Shown: piece by piece, positions 24,908 to 34,111 of the stretch
Numbering within the stretch: position 1 is the first letter of the stretch
How the letters are laid out: every line of letters starts with the position of its first letter
Source of the DNA: Chryseobacterium pennae
GTDB taxonomy: Bacteria > Bacteroidota > Bacteroidia > Flavobacteriales > Weeksellaceae
Assembly: GCF_003385515.1 (NCBI RefSeq)
Contig: NZ_QNVT01000022.1
Span: forward strand, 1-64,000
Length of the DNA stretch: 64,000 nucleotides
Direction: 5' to 3'
The notes under the pieces: generated by a model
Databases searched by the model: none
Told to the model about the DNA's origin: nothing
What the model saw: the letters and a program-made list of their open reading frames with translations, nothing else
Position numbers and translations under genes: made by a program

Positions 24908-26287
24908 TTACATTAATTGATATTCAGGGGTTGACATAAGGTTGATAATGGTCATTTTCGTGCTTTTATCAGAGAAGTTATTGACTGTATTCATATCTAG
25001 GCTTTGTGGTTTCTGAATCAGATAATCCTCACAGTTTTTATGGTCAAAAATCTGATCTACCCGGTTCCAGTCTATTGTTATATTGGGATTTTTAAAGCTT
25101 TTATTCAAAGCTGTTTCCTTAGATTTCATTCCCATATCAATATCGTCATCTTGTCGTGGACTGTATTCCAGCGGGCGAAGGCCGGACCATATCTGCGGTA
25201 CCTGAAGTCTCAGCATCAGAGTAGAGCTGTCAATCCAGGATCTTCCATTGGGCCACCCTGCAACATTCGGTGGATAAAGCAACATTTGTCCTAATAGCTT
25301 TTGATACACGATGAGGTTTTCAGGATTCTGAATATTCATCGGAAGGATCCGCATCATTCCGGCCATAAGTTCTATGGGCGATTTTATCCTGTTTCCGATA
25401 TTTTTCTGTTCGTAAAACCATGAGCTTGAAAAGATCTCCGTCATCAGTTTCTTAATATCGTAACCGGAATTGTAGAAGCTGGTACTGAGTGTATTTACAA
25501 TATTCTGATCTATATTTTCATTAACGAAAAACTTATAGACTTTGGCTGTGATAAATTTTGCGGTTGCTTTTTGCTCCAGAATAATATTTAGAGCATCTGA
25601 TCCGTTAAAATTACCTGTTTTCCCCAGAAAAGTTTTGGTTTCTTCATCATGCTGATTTTTCCTTTCTTTAAAATTTCCTTCTTTATCGTAACTCCATCCT
25701 GTAAATGCTCTGGCTCCTTCTCTCACATCTTTTTCCGTATAATTTCCTCTGCCCATAGTGAAAAGCTCCATGACCTCACGGGCAAAATTCTCATTGGGGT
25801 GGTCTTTCTTATTTTGCTGGTTATTCAGGAAGTTAAGCATAGCCGGAGCTTGACTGACTTCAAAAAGTAAATCTTTGAAGCTTCCCAATGCATTCTTCCG
25901 GATTGTATTTAAAAGTTGCTTATTGAACTTTGGATTAAGGACTCTTGAAGCAAAATGTCCATGCCAGAAAAAAGCCATCTTTTCTCGCATTTGTTCCTTA
26001 CTGTTCACCATTTTATCCAGAAAGTTAAGATTCAGTTCTTCGTTCTGTGTTCTATAAATCCGTTGCATTTCCTTCTTCTTTTCAGCAGGAGCTGTACTGT
26101 TCATATAATCTGCAGCAGGTTCGATATCAGGCGTATCATAAATAATCTCTGTAAAGCTTTCTTCTTTAAATAATTCATTAATCAGCGTCTTGATGTTTTT
26201 ATTTTTCAAATCATCGATTTGATTAATTCCGGGACCAAAGCCTGCACGCCAGAGAAGATGTTTATTTTTTAATAAGGTGTCAGCCAT
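24908..26287 (-). CDS. DUF1800 domain protein
   Basis: The 459-residue protein has DUF1800 hallmarks: HLLWRAGFGP near the N-terminus, FWHGHFA, NENFAREVMELFTMGRGNYTE and NVAGWPNGRSWID. DUF1800 and DUF1501 genes are paired in many Bacteroidota and Planctomycetes. The function is unknown, perhaps export of or binding to a polymer. No signal peptide is obvious. It is the first gene of the pair. Confidence 0.9.
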   Translation of the reverse strand: MADTLLKNKHLLWRAGFGPGINQIDDLKNKNIKTLINELFKEESFTEIIYDTPDIEPAADYMNSTAPAEKKKEMQRIYRTQNEELNLNFLDKMVNSKEQMREKMAFFWHGHFASRVLNPKFNKQLLNTIRKNALGSFKDLLFEVSQAPAMLNFLNNQQNKKDHPNENFAREVMELFTMGRGNYTEKDVREGARAFTGWSYDKEGNFKERKNQHDEETKTFLGKTGNFNGSDALNIILEQKATAKFITAKVYKFFVNENIDQNIVNTLSTSFYNSGYDIKKLMTEIFSSSWFYEQKNIGNRIKSPIELMAGMMRILPMNIQNPENLIVYQKLLGQMLLYPPNVAGWPNGRSWIDSSTLMLRLQVPQIWSGLRPLEYSPRQDDDIDMGMKSKETALNKSFKNPNITIDWNRVDQIFDHKNCEDYLIQKPQSLDMNTVNNFSDKSTKMTIINLMSTPEYQLM

Positions 26288-26386
26288 GATGAGAGCATTT
26301 ATTTTTTTGATGTTTCTGAAGAAAAAAGGTTAAAATAATAACGGGTTAAGGTTTGTTAATATTATAATGTGTGCACAATAGGACTG

Positions 26387-26688
26387 TTGGAAAACGCTCA
26401 GGTACTAAGATTTTGTACGCTGTATATTGGAAGGCGCGAGGATTTTATCTTCGATAAAATTGTTTATGGTTAGATTCTCTCGCTGCTTTTTCATCTCAAC
26501 TAATGCAATTATTTTATTTATTCGTGAAATTTATGAGGTTTAAAAAGATATAGCCCCATAGTGCATAGAATAATGTTATTGGTGCCGTGGCAAAAAATAA
26601 ATAGCATCCTTGCTGAAGATCTTTGATCTTCTTGTGCCTTAAAATATACGTAATACTAATAAAAATTTTGCGCCTTAGCGTTTTCCAA
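26387..26688. mobile_element. MITE-like non-coding element with terminal inverted repeats
   Basis: The 302-bp segment begins TTGGAAAACGCTCAGG and ends with the inverse CCTTAGCGTTTTCCAA (15 of 16 match). Partial similarity continues inward through an ATTTT block. Two perfect internal hairpins are present: ATTTTATC-TTC-GATAAAAT (26442-26460) and GAAGATC-TTT-GATCTTC (26615-26631). It fills the middle of the 648-bp gap between DUF1800 and the next gene. No transposase and no clear target-site duplication are visible. It could be moved in trans or be a large REP-like repeat. Confidence 0.6.
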
Positions 26689-26884
26689 TGTTTGAATTCC
26701 TTTTATATCAATAAGTTGACTTATCCTGTTTCTATTTTTTAACTTTTTAAATATATTTCACATTTCAGGTCCTGTTTTTTATAAAAATTGTTAAACAATC
26801 ATTTAAAATTTAACATAAAATAAATGATTGATATTCATTTTGTTACGGTTTTAATGCGTGTTAAAAAACAGCAGAAAGCTTTGC

Positions 26885-26900
26885 TTGGCACGATTTTTAC
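26885..26900 (+). promoter_or_regulatory. Possible sigma-54-type promoter
   Basis: TTGGCAC-GATTT-TTAC has the -24 element and the exact spacing of a sigma-54 promoter. The -12 GC is AC here, which weakens the call. The start codon of the outer-membrane protein gene is 36 bp downstream. Confidence 0.3.
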
Positions 26901-26935
26901 ATCCTCTTGTTTAGTAAAATTTAAAAATTAGAGTT

Positions 26936-27499
26936 ATGAAAATGTTTAAACAAGCAATTTTAATTGCCGGAATTTTAACAGCAGGTATAGCAAGCGCACA
27001 GAGTTCACAAATGAATAATATGATCAAAGTAGGCGCAAATGTTGGTTTAGCAGTTCCCGCAGATAACCTTTCCGCAGCAGTTGGTGTAGATGTAGCTTAT
27101 CAGAACCTTATTACTCCAGGATTTGGATTAGGTATTGCATCAGGATATACTCACTATTTTGGTAAAGATAACAACGGGTATAAAAATAATGATGTAGGAG
27201 TAGTTCCTGTAGCTGCTTTAGTAAGAATTTATCCAAAACAAACCGGTTTCTATTTCGGAACTGACTTAGGATATGGATTCTTAGTTGGAGACAAAACAGT
27301 AGCTTCTAACACGAATGTAGAAAGAGCAAGCGGAGGTTTCTATATCAAACCTGAAATCGGATACCACAACAGAGACTGGAACTTCTTCGTACAATACCAA
27401 AAGGTTTTTGTAGGAACTAAAGGAGATTTAGCTGGTCAGGATTATAATGTGGGGAATATCGGAGTAGGATTCGGTTATAATATTCCATTAGGAAAGTAG
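26936..27499 (+). CDS. Outer-membrane beta-barrel protein
   Basis: The 187-residue protein has a signal peptide (residues 1-21, ending GIASAQ) and alternating strands rich in Gly and aromatics (FGLGIASGYTHYFG, FYFGTDLGYGFLVG, VGFGYNIPLGK at the end). This pattern fits a small eight-stranded porin-like barrel. Ligand and function are unknown. It is monocistronic with a strong terminator. Confidence 0.8.
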   Translation: MKMFKQAILIAGILTAGIASAQSSQMNNMIKVGANVGLAVPADNLSAAVGVDVAYQNLITPGFGLGIASGYTHYFGKDNNGYKNNDVGVVPVAALVRIYPKQTGFYFGTDLGYGFLVGDKTVASNTNVERASGGFYIKPEIGYHNRDWNFFVQYQKVFVGTKGDLAGQDYNVGNIGVGFGYNIPLGK

Positions 27500-27530
27500 T
27501 TAGATTTAATATATAAACAATTATTAACCA

Positions 27531-27562
27531 AAACCTTTTCACGAAAGTGGAAAGGTTTTTTT
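27531..27562 (+). terminator. Rho-independent terminator of the outer-membrane protein gene
   Basis: A 12-bp stem with one wobble (AAACCTTTTCAC / GTGGAAAGGTTT) is closed by a GAAA tetraloop and followed by a T-run. Confidence 0.9.
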
Positions 27563-27615
27563 GTTCTGTGCAGGATTTACGAAAACAATTATTATATTTG
27601 GTAAAATTTGAGGTT

Positions 27616-28665
27616 ATGATTCTGAATCCAAAATTTCCACTTTATTTACCAGGAGTAGAGAACAGTAATAATGATAATGTTTCTATCATCGGAGCAAGTC
27701 TCCGTGAAGATATGACCATCTTAGGCTATTTTGTTTCCGGTAACGGAGGTCTTGAGATTAAAGCACAAAATACATATTCTACTAAGGAATATGCTTCTTT
27801 TAATGACATCTTAAAAAAGTTTATCCATGATAATGAGTTAGCTAACGTAAAACGCTTGGGAATGGCTGTACCGGGACCTGTCATTGACGGAAAAAGCAAC
27901 CCCGTAAGATTAGGCTGGAACTTAGATGTTGAAGAATATAAAAGAGATTTCGGTTTTGAAAAGGTAGATATGCTGAACGACCTGGAAGCTTCTGCTTACG
28001 GAATGGCTCTTCTTGAAGATGATGATCTTGAAGCCATTTATACCAGCGGTCATCTTGAAAAAGGAAATGTGGCGATCCTTGCTCCGGGAAACGGATTGGG
28101 TGAAGCTGGATATTTCTTTGACGGGAAAAATTTAAGACCTTTTGCAACAGAAGGAGGGCATTCTGAATTTTCACCAAGAACCAATGTAGAGGTTGAGTTT
28201 TACCAGTTCCTTAATAATATCTATGGGATTGTAAGCTGGGAAAATGTATTATCCAAATCAGGATTATTCAATATCTATCGTTTTCTGAGAGATGTAAAAA
28301 GACATCCGGAACCTGAATGGTTAGGAGATCGTCTTGCCAATGGTAATTTTGTTGAAGAGCTTTATAAAGCAGCAGTAGAAGATAACGTACTGATATGTAA
28401 AATTGCTCTGGATACTTTCCTTGAGTTTTTGGCAAGAGAAGCCAATAACTTAACCTTAAAGGTAAAAGCTACTGGCGGATTGCTGATTGCCGGAGATATT
28501 CCTCAGATGGTAAGAGAATATATCGATAAAGCCAAGTTTTACGAAAAATTCAAGATCAGTGATAAAATGGAAGGAATGCTTAGAAACATTCCGATCTATC
28601 TGGTCAAGCAAAATCATACTGCATTAAAAGGGATGGCATTATATACAGCCTACTATCAAGAATAA
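27616..28665 (+). CDS. glk: Glucokinase
   Basis: The ATG at 27616 gives 349 residues; an earlier in-frame start at 27547 lies inside the preceding terminator and was rejected. The Glk-family motifs are present: VPGPVIDG, LNDLEASAYG (catalytic Asp), LAPGNGLGEA (phosphate loop) and ATEGGHSEFSPR. It phosphorylates glucose with ATP to give glucose 6-phosphate in the cytoplasm. It is a single-gene unit with its own terminator. Confidence 0.9.
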   Translation: MILNPKFPLYLPGVENSNNDNVSIIGASLREDMTILGYFVSGNGGLEIKAQNTYSTKEYASFNDILKKFIHDNELANVKRLGMAVPGPVIDGKSNPVRLGWNLDVEEYKRDFGFEKVDMLNDLEASAYGMALLEDDDLEAIYTSGHLEKGNVAILAPGNGLGEAGYFFDGKNLRPFATEGGHSEFSPRTNVEVEFYQFLNNIYGIVSWENVLSKSGLFNIYRFLRDVKRHPEPEWLGDRLANGNFVEELYKAAVEDNVLICKIALDTFLEFLAREANNLTLKVKATGGLLIAGDIPQMVREYIDKAKFYEKFKISDKMEGMLRNIPIYLVKQNHTALKGMALYTAYYQE

Positions 28666-28672
28666 AAGAAAG

Positions 28673-28697
28673 CTCCGAAGAAATTCGGAGTTTTTTT
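28673..28697 (+). terminator. Rho-independent terminator of glk
   Basis: A perfect 7-bp stem (CTCCGAA / TTCGGAG), a GAAA loop and seven T. Confidence 0.9.
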
Positions 28698-28733
28698 ATG
28701 GGATGATATTATTCATAAAAATAATTAACTTTC

Positions 28734-28778
28734 TTGATATACATCAACGAAATCTATTGAATAAGATGGCTACCTTTG
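28734..28778 (+). promoter_or_regulatory. FNR/CRP-type box plus -7 element upstream of the first YceI gene
   Basis: TTGAT-ATAC-ATCAA (28734-28747) is a perfect match to the FNR consensus TTGAT-N4-ATCAA. A perfect TAnnTTTG -7 box (TACCTTTG) lies at 28771-28778. The box would be centred about 40-45 bp before the expected transcription start, a position typical of activation by FNR-family proteins. Confidence 0.65.
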
Positions 28779-28808
28779 TGCTAAACTTAATTAAAATAAT
28801 TCTAAACA

Positions 28809-29375
28809 ATGAAAAAAATATTTTTATTAGCAGTATTAGCTGGTGGTTTAGCTTTCGGACAGTCTAAAAAAGTAGTAGCATCTGATGTTCACTGGTGGGG
28901 ATATAAAGTAGCTAAATCTGAAGCTAGTTCTCACGACGGAACTGTGAAAGTGAAATCAGGAGATATGGTAATGAAAGGAAATCAACTTGTAGGAGGGAAC
29001 TTCGTGTTGGATATGACTTCTATCAACGCGACTGACCTTACGGGAGAATACCAACAGAAATTAAACGGACACCTTAAGAATGGTGACTTCTTTGAAGTTG
29101 AAAAATTCCCTACTGCTACTTTTAAAATTACAGGAGTAAAGAAAAACAGTGATAAAATCTACAATTCTTTAGTAACAGGAACTCTTACTCTGAAAGGAAA
29201 AACAAGCCCAATTACTTTCCCTGCTAAAATTTCTTACAGCAAAGGAGTAGTAAGCCTGGTTTCAAATAAGTTCTCTTTCGACAGACAGAAATTTGATGTT
29301 GCTTACAAATCTACAATGCAGGACGTTTTTGTGAAAGATGATATTGATATGGTAGTAAAGGTAACTGCTCAATAA
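28809..29375 (+). CDS. YceI-family periplasmic protein
   Basis: The 188-residue protein has a signal peptide (ending LAFGQ) and the YceI lipocalin-like fold (HWWGYKVAKSEASSHDGTVK, GHLKNGDFFEVEKFPTATFK, TSPITFPAK). YceI proteins bind polyisoprenoids such as ubiquinone-like lipids in the periplasm. It is a paralog of the next gene. An FNR-type site at its promoter suggests control by oxygen or redox state. Confidence 0.9.
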   Translation: MKKIFLLAVLAGGLAFGQSKKVVASDVHWWGYKVAKSEASSHDGTVKVKSGDMVMKGNQLVGGNFVLDMTSINATDLTGEYQQKLNGHLKNGDFFEVEKFPTATFKITGVKKNSDKIYNSLVTGTLTLKGKTSPITFPAKISYSKGVVSLVSNKFSFDRQKFDVAYKSTMQDVFVKDDIDMVVKVTAQ

Positions 29376-29396
29376 ATTAATCAAAAAAAGATTATT

Positions 29397-29426
29397 AAAA
29401 GTGTAGAAGTTCTACACTTTTTTTTA
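29397..29426 (+). terminator. Terminator between the two YceI genes
   Basis: A 10-bp stem (AAAAGTGTAG / CTACACTTTT) with loop AAGTT is followed by T-rich DNA. It is only 28 bp before the second gene, so the second gene has either read-through or its own promoter. Confidence 0.85.
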
Positions 29427-29453
29427 TTTTTGTTGAATTGTAAATAAAAAAGA

Positions 29454-30080
29454 ATGAAAAGATTACTATTGTTTGCTATGGTGTGCGCAAGCATATCATT
29501 TGTTTCTGCCCAAAGGAAATTTGATAAGGTTTCGAAAGTGACTTCATCAGAGATCAGATGGTGGGGATATAAGGTTGTGAAAACTGAGGCTTCCTCCCAT
29601 TCAGGAACGATAAAATTAAAAAGTGGAAAATTCAACTTTGACCATACTGTACTGGTAGATGGTGAATTCATCATAGATATGAGAAGTATGATGGCTGGTG
29701 ATGTTTCTGATGAAGATCAGATCAAACTTACCAATGACCTGAAAAGTACCAACTTCTTTGAAGTGAAGAAATTTCCGGTTGCGAAATTCCATTTGACTAA
29801 AGTTATTCCTTTAGCAAACAGTGAGTATAATTCTACCGTATACGGAGATCTTACACTTAAAGGAGTGAGAAAAACAATTTCTTTCCCCGCAAATGTGTAT
29901 GTTACTCAGTTTACAACTTCTATTGAATCTGCGAAGTTCTCTCTGAACAGAAGAGATTTCAAGGTATTCTACCAGTCTTCACTGAAAGATTACTTCATTA
30001 AGAACGAAATGGATATTCAGTTTAAGGTGTCTACTGAAAAGCTGGATAATGACAACAGAGTTCCTGCAAAGAAGAAATAA
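29454..30080 (+). CDS. YceI-family periplasmic protein, second copy
   Basis: The 208-residue protein has a signal peptide (ending FVSAQ) and the same fold and landmarks as its upstream paralog (IRWWGYKVVKTEASSHSGTI, TNFFEVKKFPVAKFH). It carries a longer basic C-terminal tail (NRVPAKKK). The pair arose by tandem duplication. Lipid binding in the periplasm is inferred from the family. Confidence 0.88.
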   Translation: MKRLLLFAMVCASISFVSAQRKFDKVSKVTSSEIRWWGYKVVKTEASSHSGTIKLKSGKFNFDHTVLVDGEFIIDMRSMMAGDVSDEDQIKLTNDLKSTNFFEVKKFPVAKFHLTKVIPLANSEYNSTVYGDLTLKGVRKTISFPANVYVTQFTTSIESAKFSLNRRDFKVFYQSSLKDYFIKNEMDIQFKVSTEKLDNDNRVPAKKK

Positions 30081-30100
30081 AATTAAATGTAATGTTGATA

Positions 30101-30131
30101 AAAAGAGCAGCTCTTAGGAGCTGTTTTTTTT
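30101..30131 (+). terminator. Terminator of the second YceI gene
   Basis: The stem CAGCTC / GAGCTG with loop TTAG is extended by A-T and G-T pairs and followed by a T-run. Confidence 0.85.
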
Positions 30132-30319
30132 GTGTAGGGATCTCTGTAGAAGGTATAGGTAAAATTATTTTGTCATTCAGAATGGATCCCGATATGGTAA
30201 ACATTGGTTTTTATATAGATTTTATTTTCAAAAAGAGCTTTTAAGACGATTAAAGCTCTGCTGTTCAAGTTTTTTTAATCTGAATCGTAGCTTTTCCGCA
30301 TTTTTCATAAATTAGTAGT

Positions 30320-30988
30320 ATGAAAATTTATATTGTAAGCGGTCTTGGGGCAGACTTTAAGGTACTTGAAAGATTAGAGTTTCCCAAGCATTGTGAACTG
30401 ATTTTTATAGACTGGCTCATCCCGGAAGAAAATGAACCTTTTCATACTTATGTTGAGCGGATGGCCGAAAAAGTAGATCCTTCTGAACCTTTCTGCCTGT
30501 TGGGATATTCTTTTGGTGGAATTATGATCCAGGAGATCAATCGGCTGAAGCCTGCTGAAAAAGTAGTGATTCTGGGAAGTATTAAATCTGATAAAGAAAA
30601 ATCCAGATTCATAAAAACAGGAGAGGTAACCAAGATTCCCCGTATCCTGCCTGTAGGACTATTCAATGTGAAAGCAGCCAACGTATATGCTGTACTCAGA
30701 AAGCTTTTTGATCCTAAAAATCCGAGACTTCTTCAGTATTTCAGAGTAAGGGACCCTTATTATCTGAAATGGTCTGTAGAAAAAGTATCCGAATGGAAAT
30801 TTGAAGAAAACCCAGAGGTCATCCAGATTTTGGGAGATAAGGATATTGTATTTCCCATCAAGAATTCAAAACCGGATTATGTGATTAAAGGAGGAACCCA
30901 TTTGTTTCCGGCCACCAAAGCTAAGGAAGTTTCTAAAATCTTAAATGAAATATTCAGTGAAAAAACGGTGATGTTATTAAGTGAATAG
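30320..30988 (+). CDS. Alpha/beta hydrolase
   Basis: The 222-residue cytoplasmic protein has the nucleophile elbow GYSFGG (residues about 63-68), a C-terminal acid region around LGDKDIVFPI and the catalytic His in GGTHLFP. The reaction is probably ester or thioester hydrolysis; the substrate is unknown. It is transcribed alone ahead of the ammonium transporter gene. Confidence 0.83.
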   Translation: MKIYIVSGLGADFKVLERLEFPKHCELIFIDWLIPEENEPFHTYVERMAEKVDPSEPFCLLGYSFGGIMIQEINRLKPAEKVVILGSIKSDKEKSRFIKTGEVTKIPRILPVGLFNVKAANVYAVLRKLFDPKNPRLLQYFRVRDPYYLKWSVEKVSEWKFEENPEVIQILGDKDIVFPIKNSKPDYVIKGGTHLFPATKAKEVSKILNEIFSEKTVMLLSE

Positions 30989-31069
30989 TTTTTTTTAGGG
31001 GTGTTTGTCAAATAAATAACTTTTTCATGGTATTTATATGTAATTTTGATAGGGTTAAATATAAATTTT

Positions 31070-32413
31070 ATGAAAATAGGGTTAAAGTGGATCGTTTCAT
31101 TCTCTCTTATTGCATTGGTTGCTATTGGAGGGTTATTCTGGACTCCGGGTACAGATATTTCTGATAAAGGAGTATTTTTAACTGAAGATAAAATTGTAGG
31201 GGCTGACGTAGCCTGGATTTTGGCAGCAGCAGGGCTTGTACTGCTAATGACACCCGGATTATCATTTTTTTATGGAGGAATGGTAGGTCGGAAAAATATA
31301 ATTTCTACAATGCTGCAGAGTTTTATTGCTTTAGGAGTAGTCTCTATCGTTTGGGTGGTCGTTGGTTTTTCATTATCCTTTGGTGAATCTTTGGGAGTTA
31401 CCATTGCGGGTAAGCATTATGGAATTATTGGAAATCCATTAAGTTATCCTTTTTTTAATGGAGTAGGGGGGCTTCCCCATAGTATGATGGCTCCCACTAT
31501 ACCTTTTATTCTTTTTGCATTGTTTCAGATGAAATTTGCCGTTATTACTCCTGCGATCATTACCGGATCTTTTGCAGAGAGGGTCCGTTTCATTTCTTAT
31601 CTTTTATTCATTGTGCTTTTCAGCATCTGTATTTATACTCCGCTTTGTCATATGGTATGGCATCCTGATGGTCTTCTCAACAAATATTTTGGAGTGAAAG
31701 ATTTTGCAGGTGGCACAGTTGTACACATGAGTGCAGGCTTTGCAGCACTTGCCGGAGCTTTGGTATTGGGAAAACGGAAGAATCCACATCATGAACCTTC
31801 CAATATTCCTTATGTACTCCTGGGGACAGGGATGTTATGGTTTGGATGGTTTGGTTTTAATGCAGGATCTGCCCTGAGTGCTTCCGCATCTGCAGCAACA
31901 GCTTTTGGAACGACTACTATTGCTTCTGCTTCCGCTATGATGACCTGGATATTTTTTGACAGGATTAACGGGAGAAGTGTTTCTGCTTTGGGTGCCTGTA
32001 TTGGTGCTGTGGTAGGTCTTGTAGCGATTACACCCGGTTGTGGATTTGTCAGTATTCAGGAAAGTCTTTTCATAGGATTTATTTCAGCAATTGTTTCTAA
32101 CCTGATGGTCAACTGGAAAGCTTTAAAGAAGATAGATGATACCCTGGATGTTTTTGCCTGTCATGGAGTAGGAGGTATTATGGGAATGATTTTAACAGCT
32201 ATTTTTGCTCATGGTGAAAAAGCCAGTCTTCTTCATGGTGGAGTTGAAGTATTCCTTCATCATCTGACTGCCTTGTTTCTGGTGTCTGCATTTACTTTTT
32301 TAGGATCTTTACTGCTGTATAAAGTAACCAATGCGATTATTACCTTAAGGGTTTCGGAGGAATCTGAGACTATGGGACTTGATCTTTCCCAGCATCAGGA
32401 GCACTTTAATTAA
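31070..32413 (+). CDS. amt: Ammonium transporter (Amt family)
   Basis: The ATG at 31070 gives 447 residues (MKIGLKWIVSF); an upstream TTG start is less likely. About eleven to twelve membrane segments contain the Amt signatures DVAWILAAAGLVLLMTPGL, FFYGGMVGRKN, GTVVHMSAGFAALAGAL and VFACHGVGGIMG, with the twin pore histidines. It conducts ammonium across the inner membrane. No glnK (PII) gene is adjacent. Confidence 0.95.
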   Translation: MKIGLKWIVSFSLIALVAIGGLFWTPGTDISDKGVFLTEDKIVGADVAWILAAAGLVLLMTPGLSFFYGGMVGRKNIISTMLQSFIALGVVSIVWVVVGFSLSFGESLGVTIAGKHYGIIGNPLSYPFFNGVGGLPHSMMAPTIPFILFALFQMKFAVITPAIITGSFAERVRFISYLLFIVLFSICIYTPLCHMVWHPDGLLNKYFGVKDFAGGTVVHMSAGFAALAGALVLGKRKNPHHEPSNIPYVLLGTGMLWFGWFGFNAGSALSASASAATAFGTTTIASASAMMTWIFFDRINGRSVSALGACIGAVVGLVAITPGCGFVSIQESLFIGFISAIVSNLMVNWKALKKIDDTLDVFACHGVGGIMGMILTAIFAHGEKASLLHGGVEVFLHHLTALFLVSAFTFLGSLLLYKVTNAIITLRVSEESETMGLDLSQHQEHFN

Positions 32414-32551
32414 GTGTAATATTCTTACTTACGATTTCCTTTCAAGCTCATTTAAAGAAAATTGGAGAATAGATTTGAAACAGGTAAAAAATACATGATA
32501 TAAGGCTGCTAATTGTGAAGTTTTACTATGCATATTATAAGATTTATCATG

Positions 32552-32559
32552 TATCTTTG
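32552..32559 (+). promoter_or_regulatory. -7 box of the L-serine dehydratase gene
   Basis: TATCTTTG is a perfect match to TAnnTTTG, 27 bp before the start codon. No convincing -33 TTG at normal spacing is seen. Confidence 0.5.
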
Positions 32560-32585
32560 CTTTTGAGGAAAATGAAGAATCATTT

Positions 32586-34004
32586 ATGGAATCAATATCG
32601 GTTTTTGAGATTATTAAAGTAGGGATAGGTCCTTCCAGTTCACATACAATGGGACCGTGGAATGCAGCATCTGCATTTATTAGGATTATAAAAAGAGAAA
32701 GATCAATAGAAGACGTTAAAGAAGTTTTTCTTGAATTCTTCGGCTCACTTGCCAAAACGGGGATAGGCCACGGAACGGATATTGCCGGAATGCTTGGTCT
32801 GAATGGTGAAGATTACAAGACGATCAATACTACAAAAATTGACGAAAAAATAGACTATATAAAGAGTACCCAAACCATTAATCTTGGTGGTGAGAAGGTT
32901 ATTCCGTTTATTTATGGCCATCACTTGATTTTAAATATGAAGAAATCACTTGATTTTCACCCGAATGGAATGATTTTCAGAGCTGTTTTTGAAGATGGAA
33001 CCGAACTTGTTCAGGATTTTTATTCTGTAGGAGGTGGCTTTATTGCCAGTCAGGAAAAAAACTCAATAGAAAAGCAGTGTGTACGTACAATATATCCTTG
33101 TCATAAGGCTTCAGACATTGCAAAATATTGTGAGAAACTGGGACTTAAAAAGATTTCCGATCTGATTTTCATTAATGAAGAAAGCTGGAGAACTCAGGAA
33201 GAGACAAGAGAAGAGGCGCTTTACATCTGGCAGCAGATCAAAGAGTGTATTTACAAGGGCGTAAATAAGGAAGGAATTCTTCCCGGTGGATTGAATGTTT
33301 CGAGAAGAGCAGCAGGAATCAACAGAAAATTATTGGGTGATAAAATCTATAAAAATAAGGATGAATGGTTTCAGCAGGTTGTGGATGCCGAAGAAAACTT
33401 CACCAATATCAATAAATGGATTGCCTGTTTTGCACTGGCAGTAAATGAAGAAAATGCCAGCTTCGGAAGAATTATTACAGCACCTACAAATGGGGCAAGT
33501 GGCGTTATTCCTGCTGTTTTGATGTACTCTCAAGCGTTTACAGATTCTATCAGCGATGATGATATTGTCCGTTTCTTATTGGTAGCAGGAGAAATAGGGA
33601 CTTTATTTAAGAAAAATGCAACCATCTCTGCAGCGATGGGAGGATGTCAGGCAGAAATCGGAGTTTCATCAGCAATGGCAGCAGCCGGACTTACAGAAAT
33701 CTTAGGCGGAAGTGTAGGACAGGTATTGATGGCCGCAGAAATTGCGATGGAACATCACCTTGGATTAACCTGTGACCCTATCAGAGGACTGGTACAGATT
33801 CCATGTATTGAAAGAAATACAATGGGGGCAATGAAAGCAATTACAGCAGCTAATATCGCACTGGAAAGTGATCCTGCCAAAGCAAAAGTAACTTTGGATG
33901 AGGTGATCCAGACGATGTGGGAAACAGCTCTTTCTATGAGCGACCGCTTTAAGGAAACTTCTGAAGGAGGATTGGCCATTGCAGTGAATGTTCCGGAATG
34001 CTAG
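32586..34004 (+). CDS. sdaA: L-serine ammonia-lyase (4Fe-4S, single chain)
   Basis: The 472-residue protein starts with the beta-domain signature GIGPSSSHTMGPW. It has the alpha-domain block SFGRIITAPTNGASGVIPAVL and cysteines for the iron-sulfur cluster (AAMGGCQAEIG, LTCDPIRGLVQIPC). It converts L-serine to pyruvate and ammonia. The length matches one-chain enzymes. Confidence 0.95.
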   Translation: MESISVFEIIKVGIGPSSSHTMGPWNAASAFIRIIKRERSIEDVKEVFLEFFGSLAKTGIGHGTDIAGMLGLNGEDYKTINTTKIDEKIDYIKSTQTINLGGEKVIPFIYGHHLILNMKKSLDFHPNGMIFRAVFEDGTELVQDFYSVGGGFIASQEKNSIEKQCVRTIYPCHKASDIAKYCEKLGLKKISDLIFINEESWRTQEETREEALYIWQQIKECIYKGVNKEGILPGGLNVSRRAAGINRKLLGDKIYKNKDEWFQQVVDAEENFTNINKWIACFALAVNEENASFGRIITAPTNGASGVIPAVLMYSQAFTDSISDDDIVRFLLVAGEIGTLFKKNATISAAMGGCQAEIGVSSAMAAAGLTEILGGSVGQVLMAAEIAMEHHLGLTCDPIRGLVQIPCIERNTMGAMKAITAANIALESDPAKAKVTLDEVIQTMWETALSMSDRFKETSEGGLAIAVNVPEC

Positions 34005-34053
34005 TTTAGAATATTATTCCGGAGGGTTATATAAACTCCATTATTTAAATATA

Positions 34054-34087
34054 AAATCCTTAGAAAAACATCTAAGGATTTTTTTTG
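34054..34087 (+). terminator. Terminator of the L-serine dehydratase gene
   Basis: An 11-bp stem (AAATCCTTAGA / TCTAAGGATTT) with a 6-nt loop and a T-run. Confidence 0.88.
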
Positions 34088-34111
34088 TGAATGTTATTTT
34101 GTTGCGTAGTA

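Noticed and set aside
27547..27615. Longer N-terminus for glucokinase
   Set aside because: The extension begins inside the terminator of the preceding gene; the ATG at 27616 gives the family-like start.
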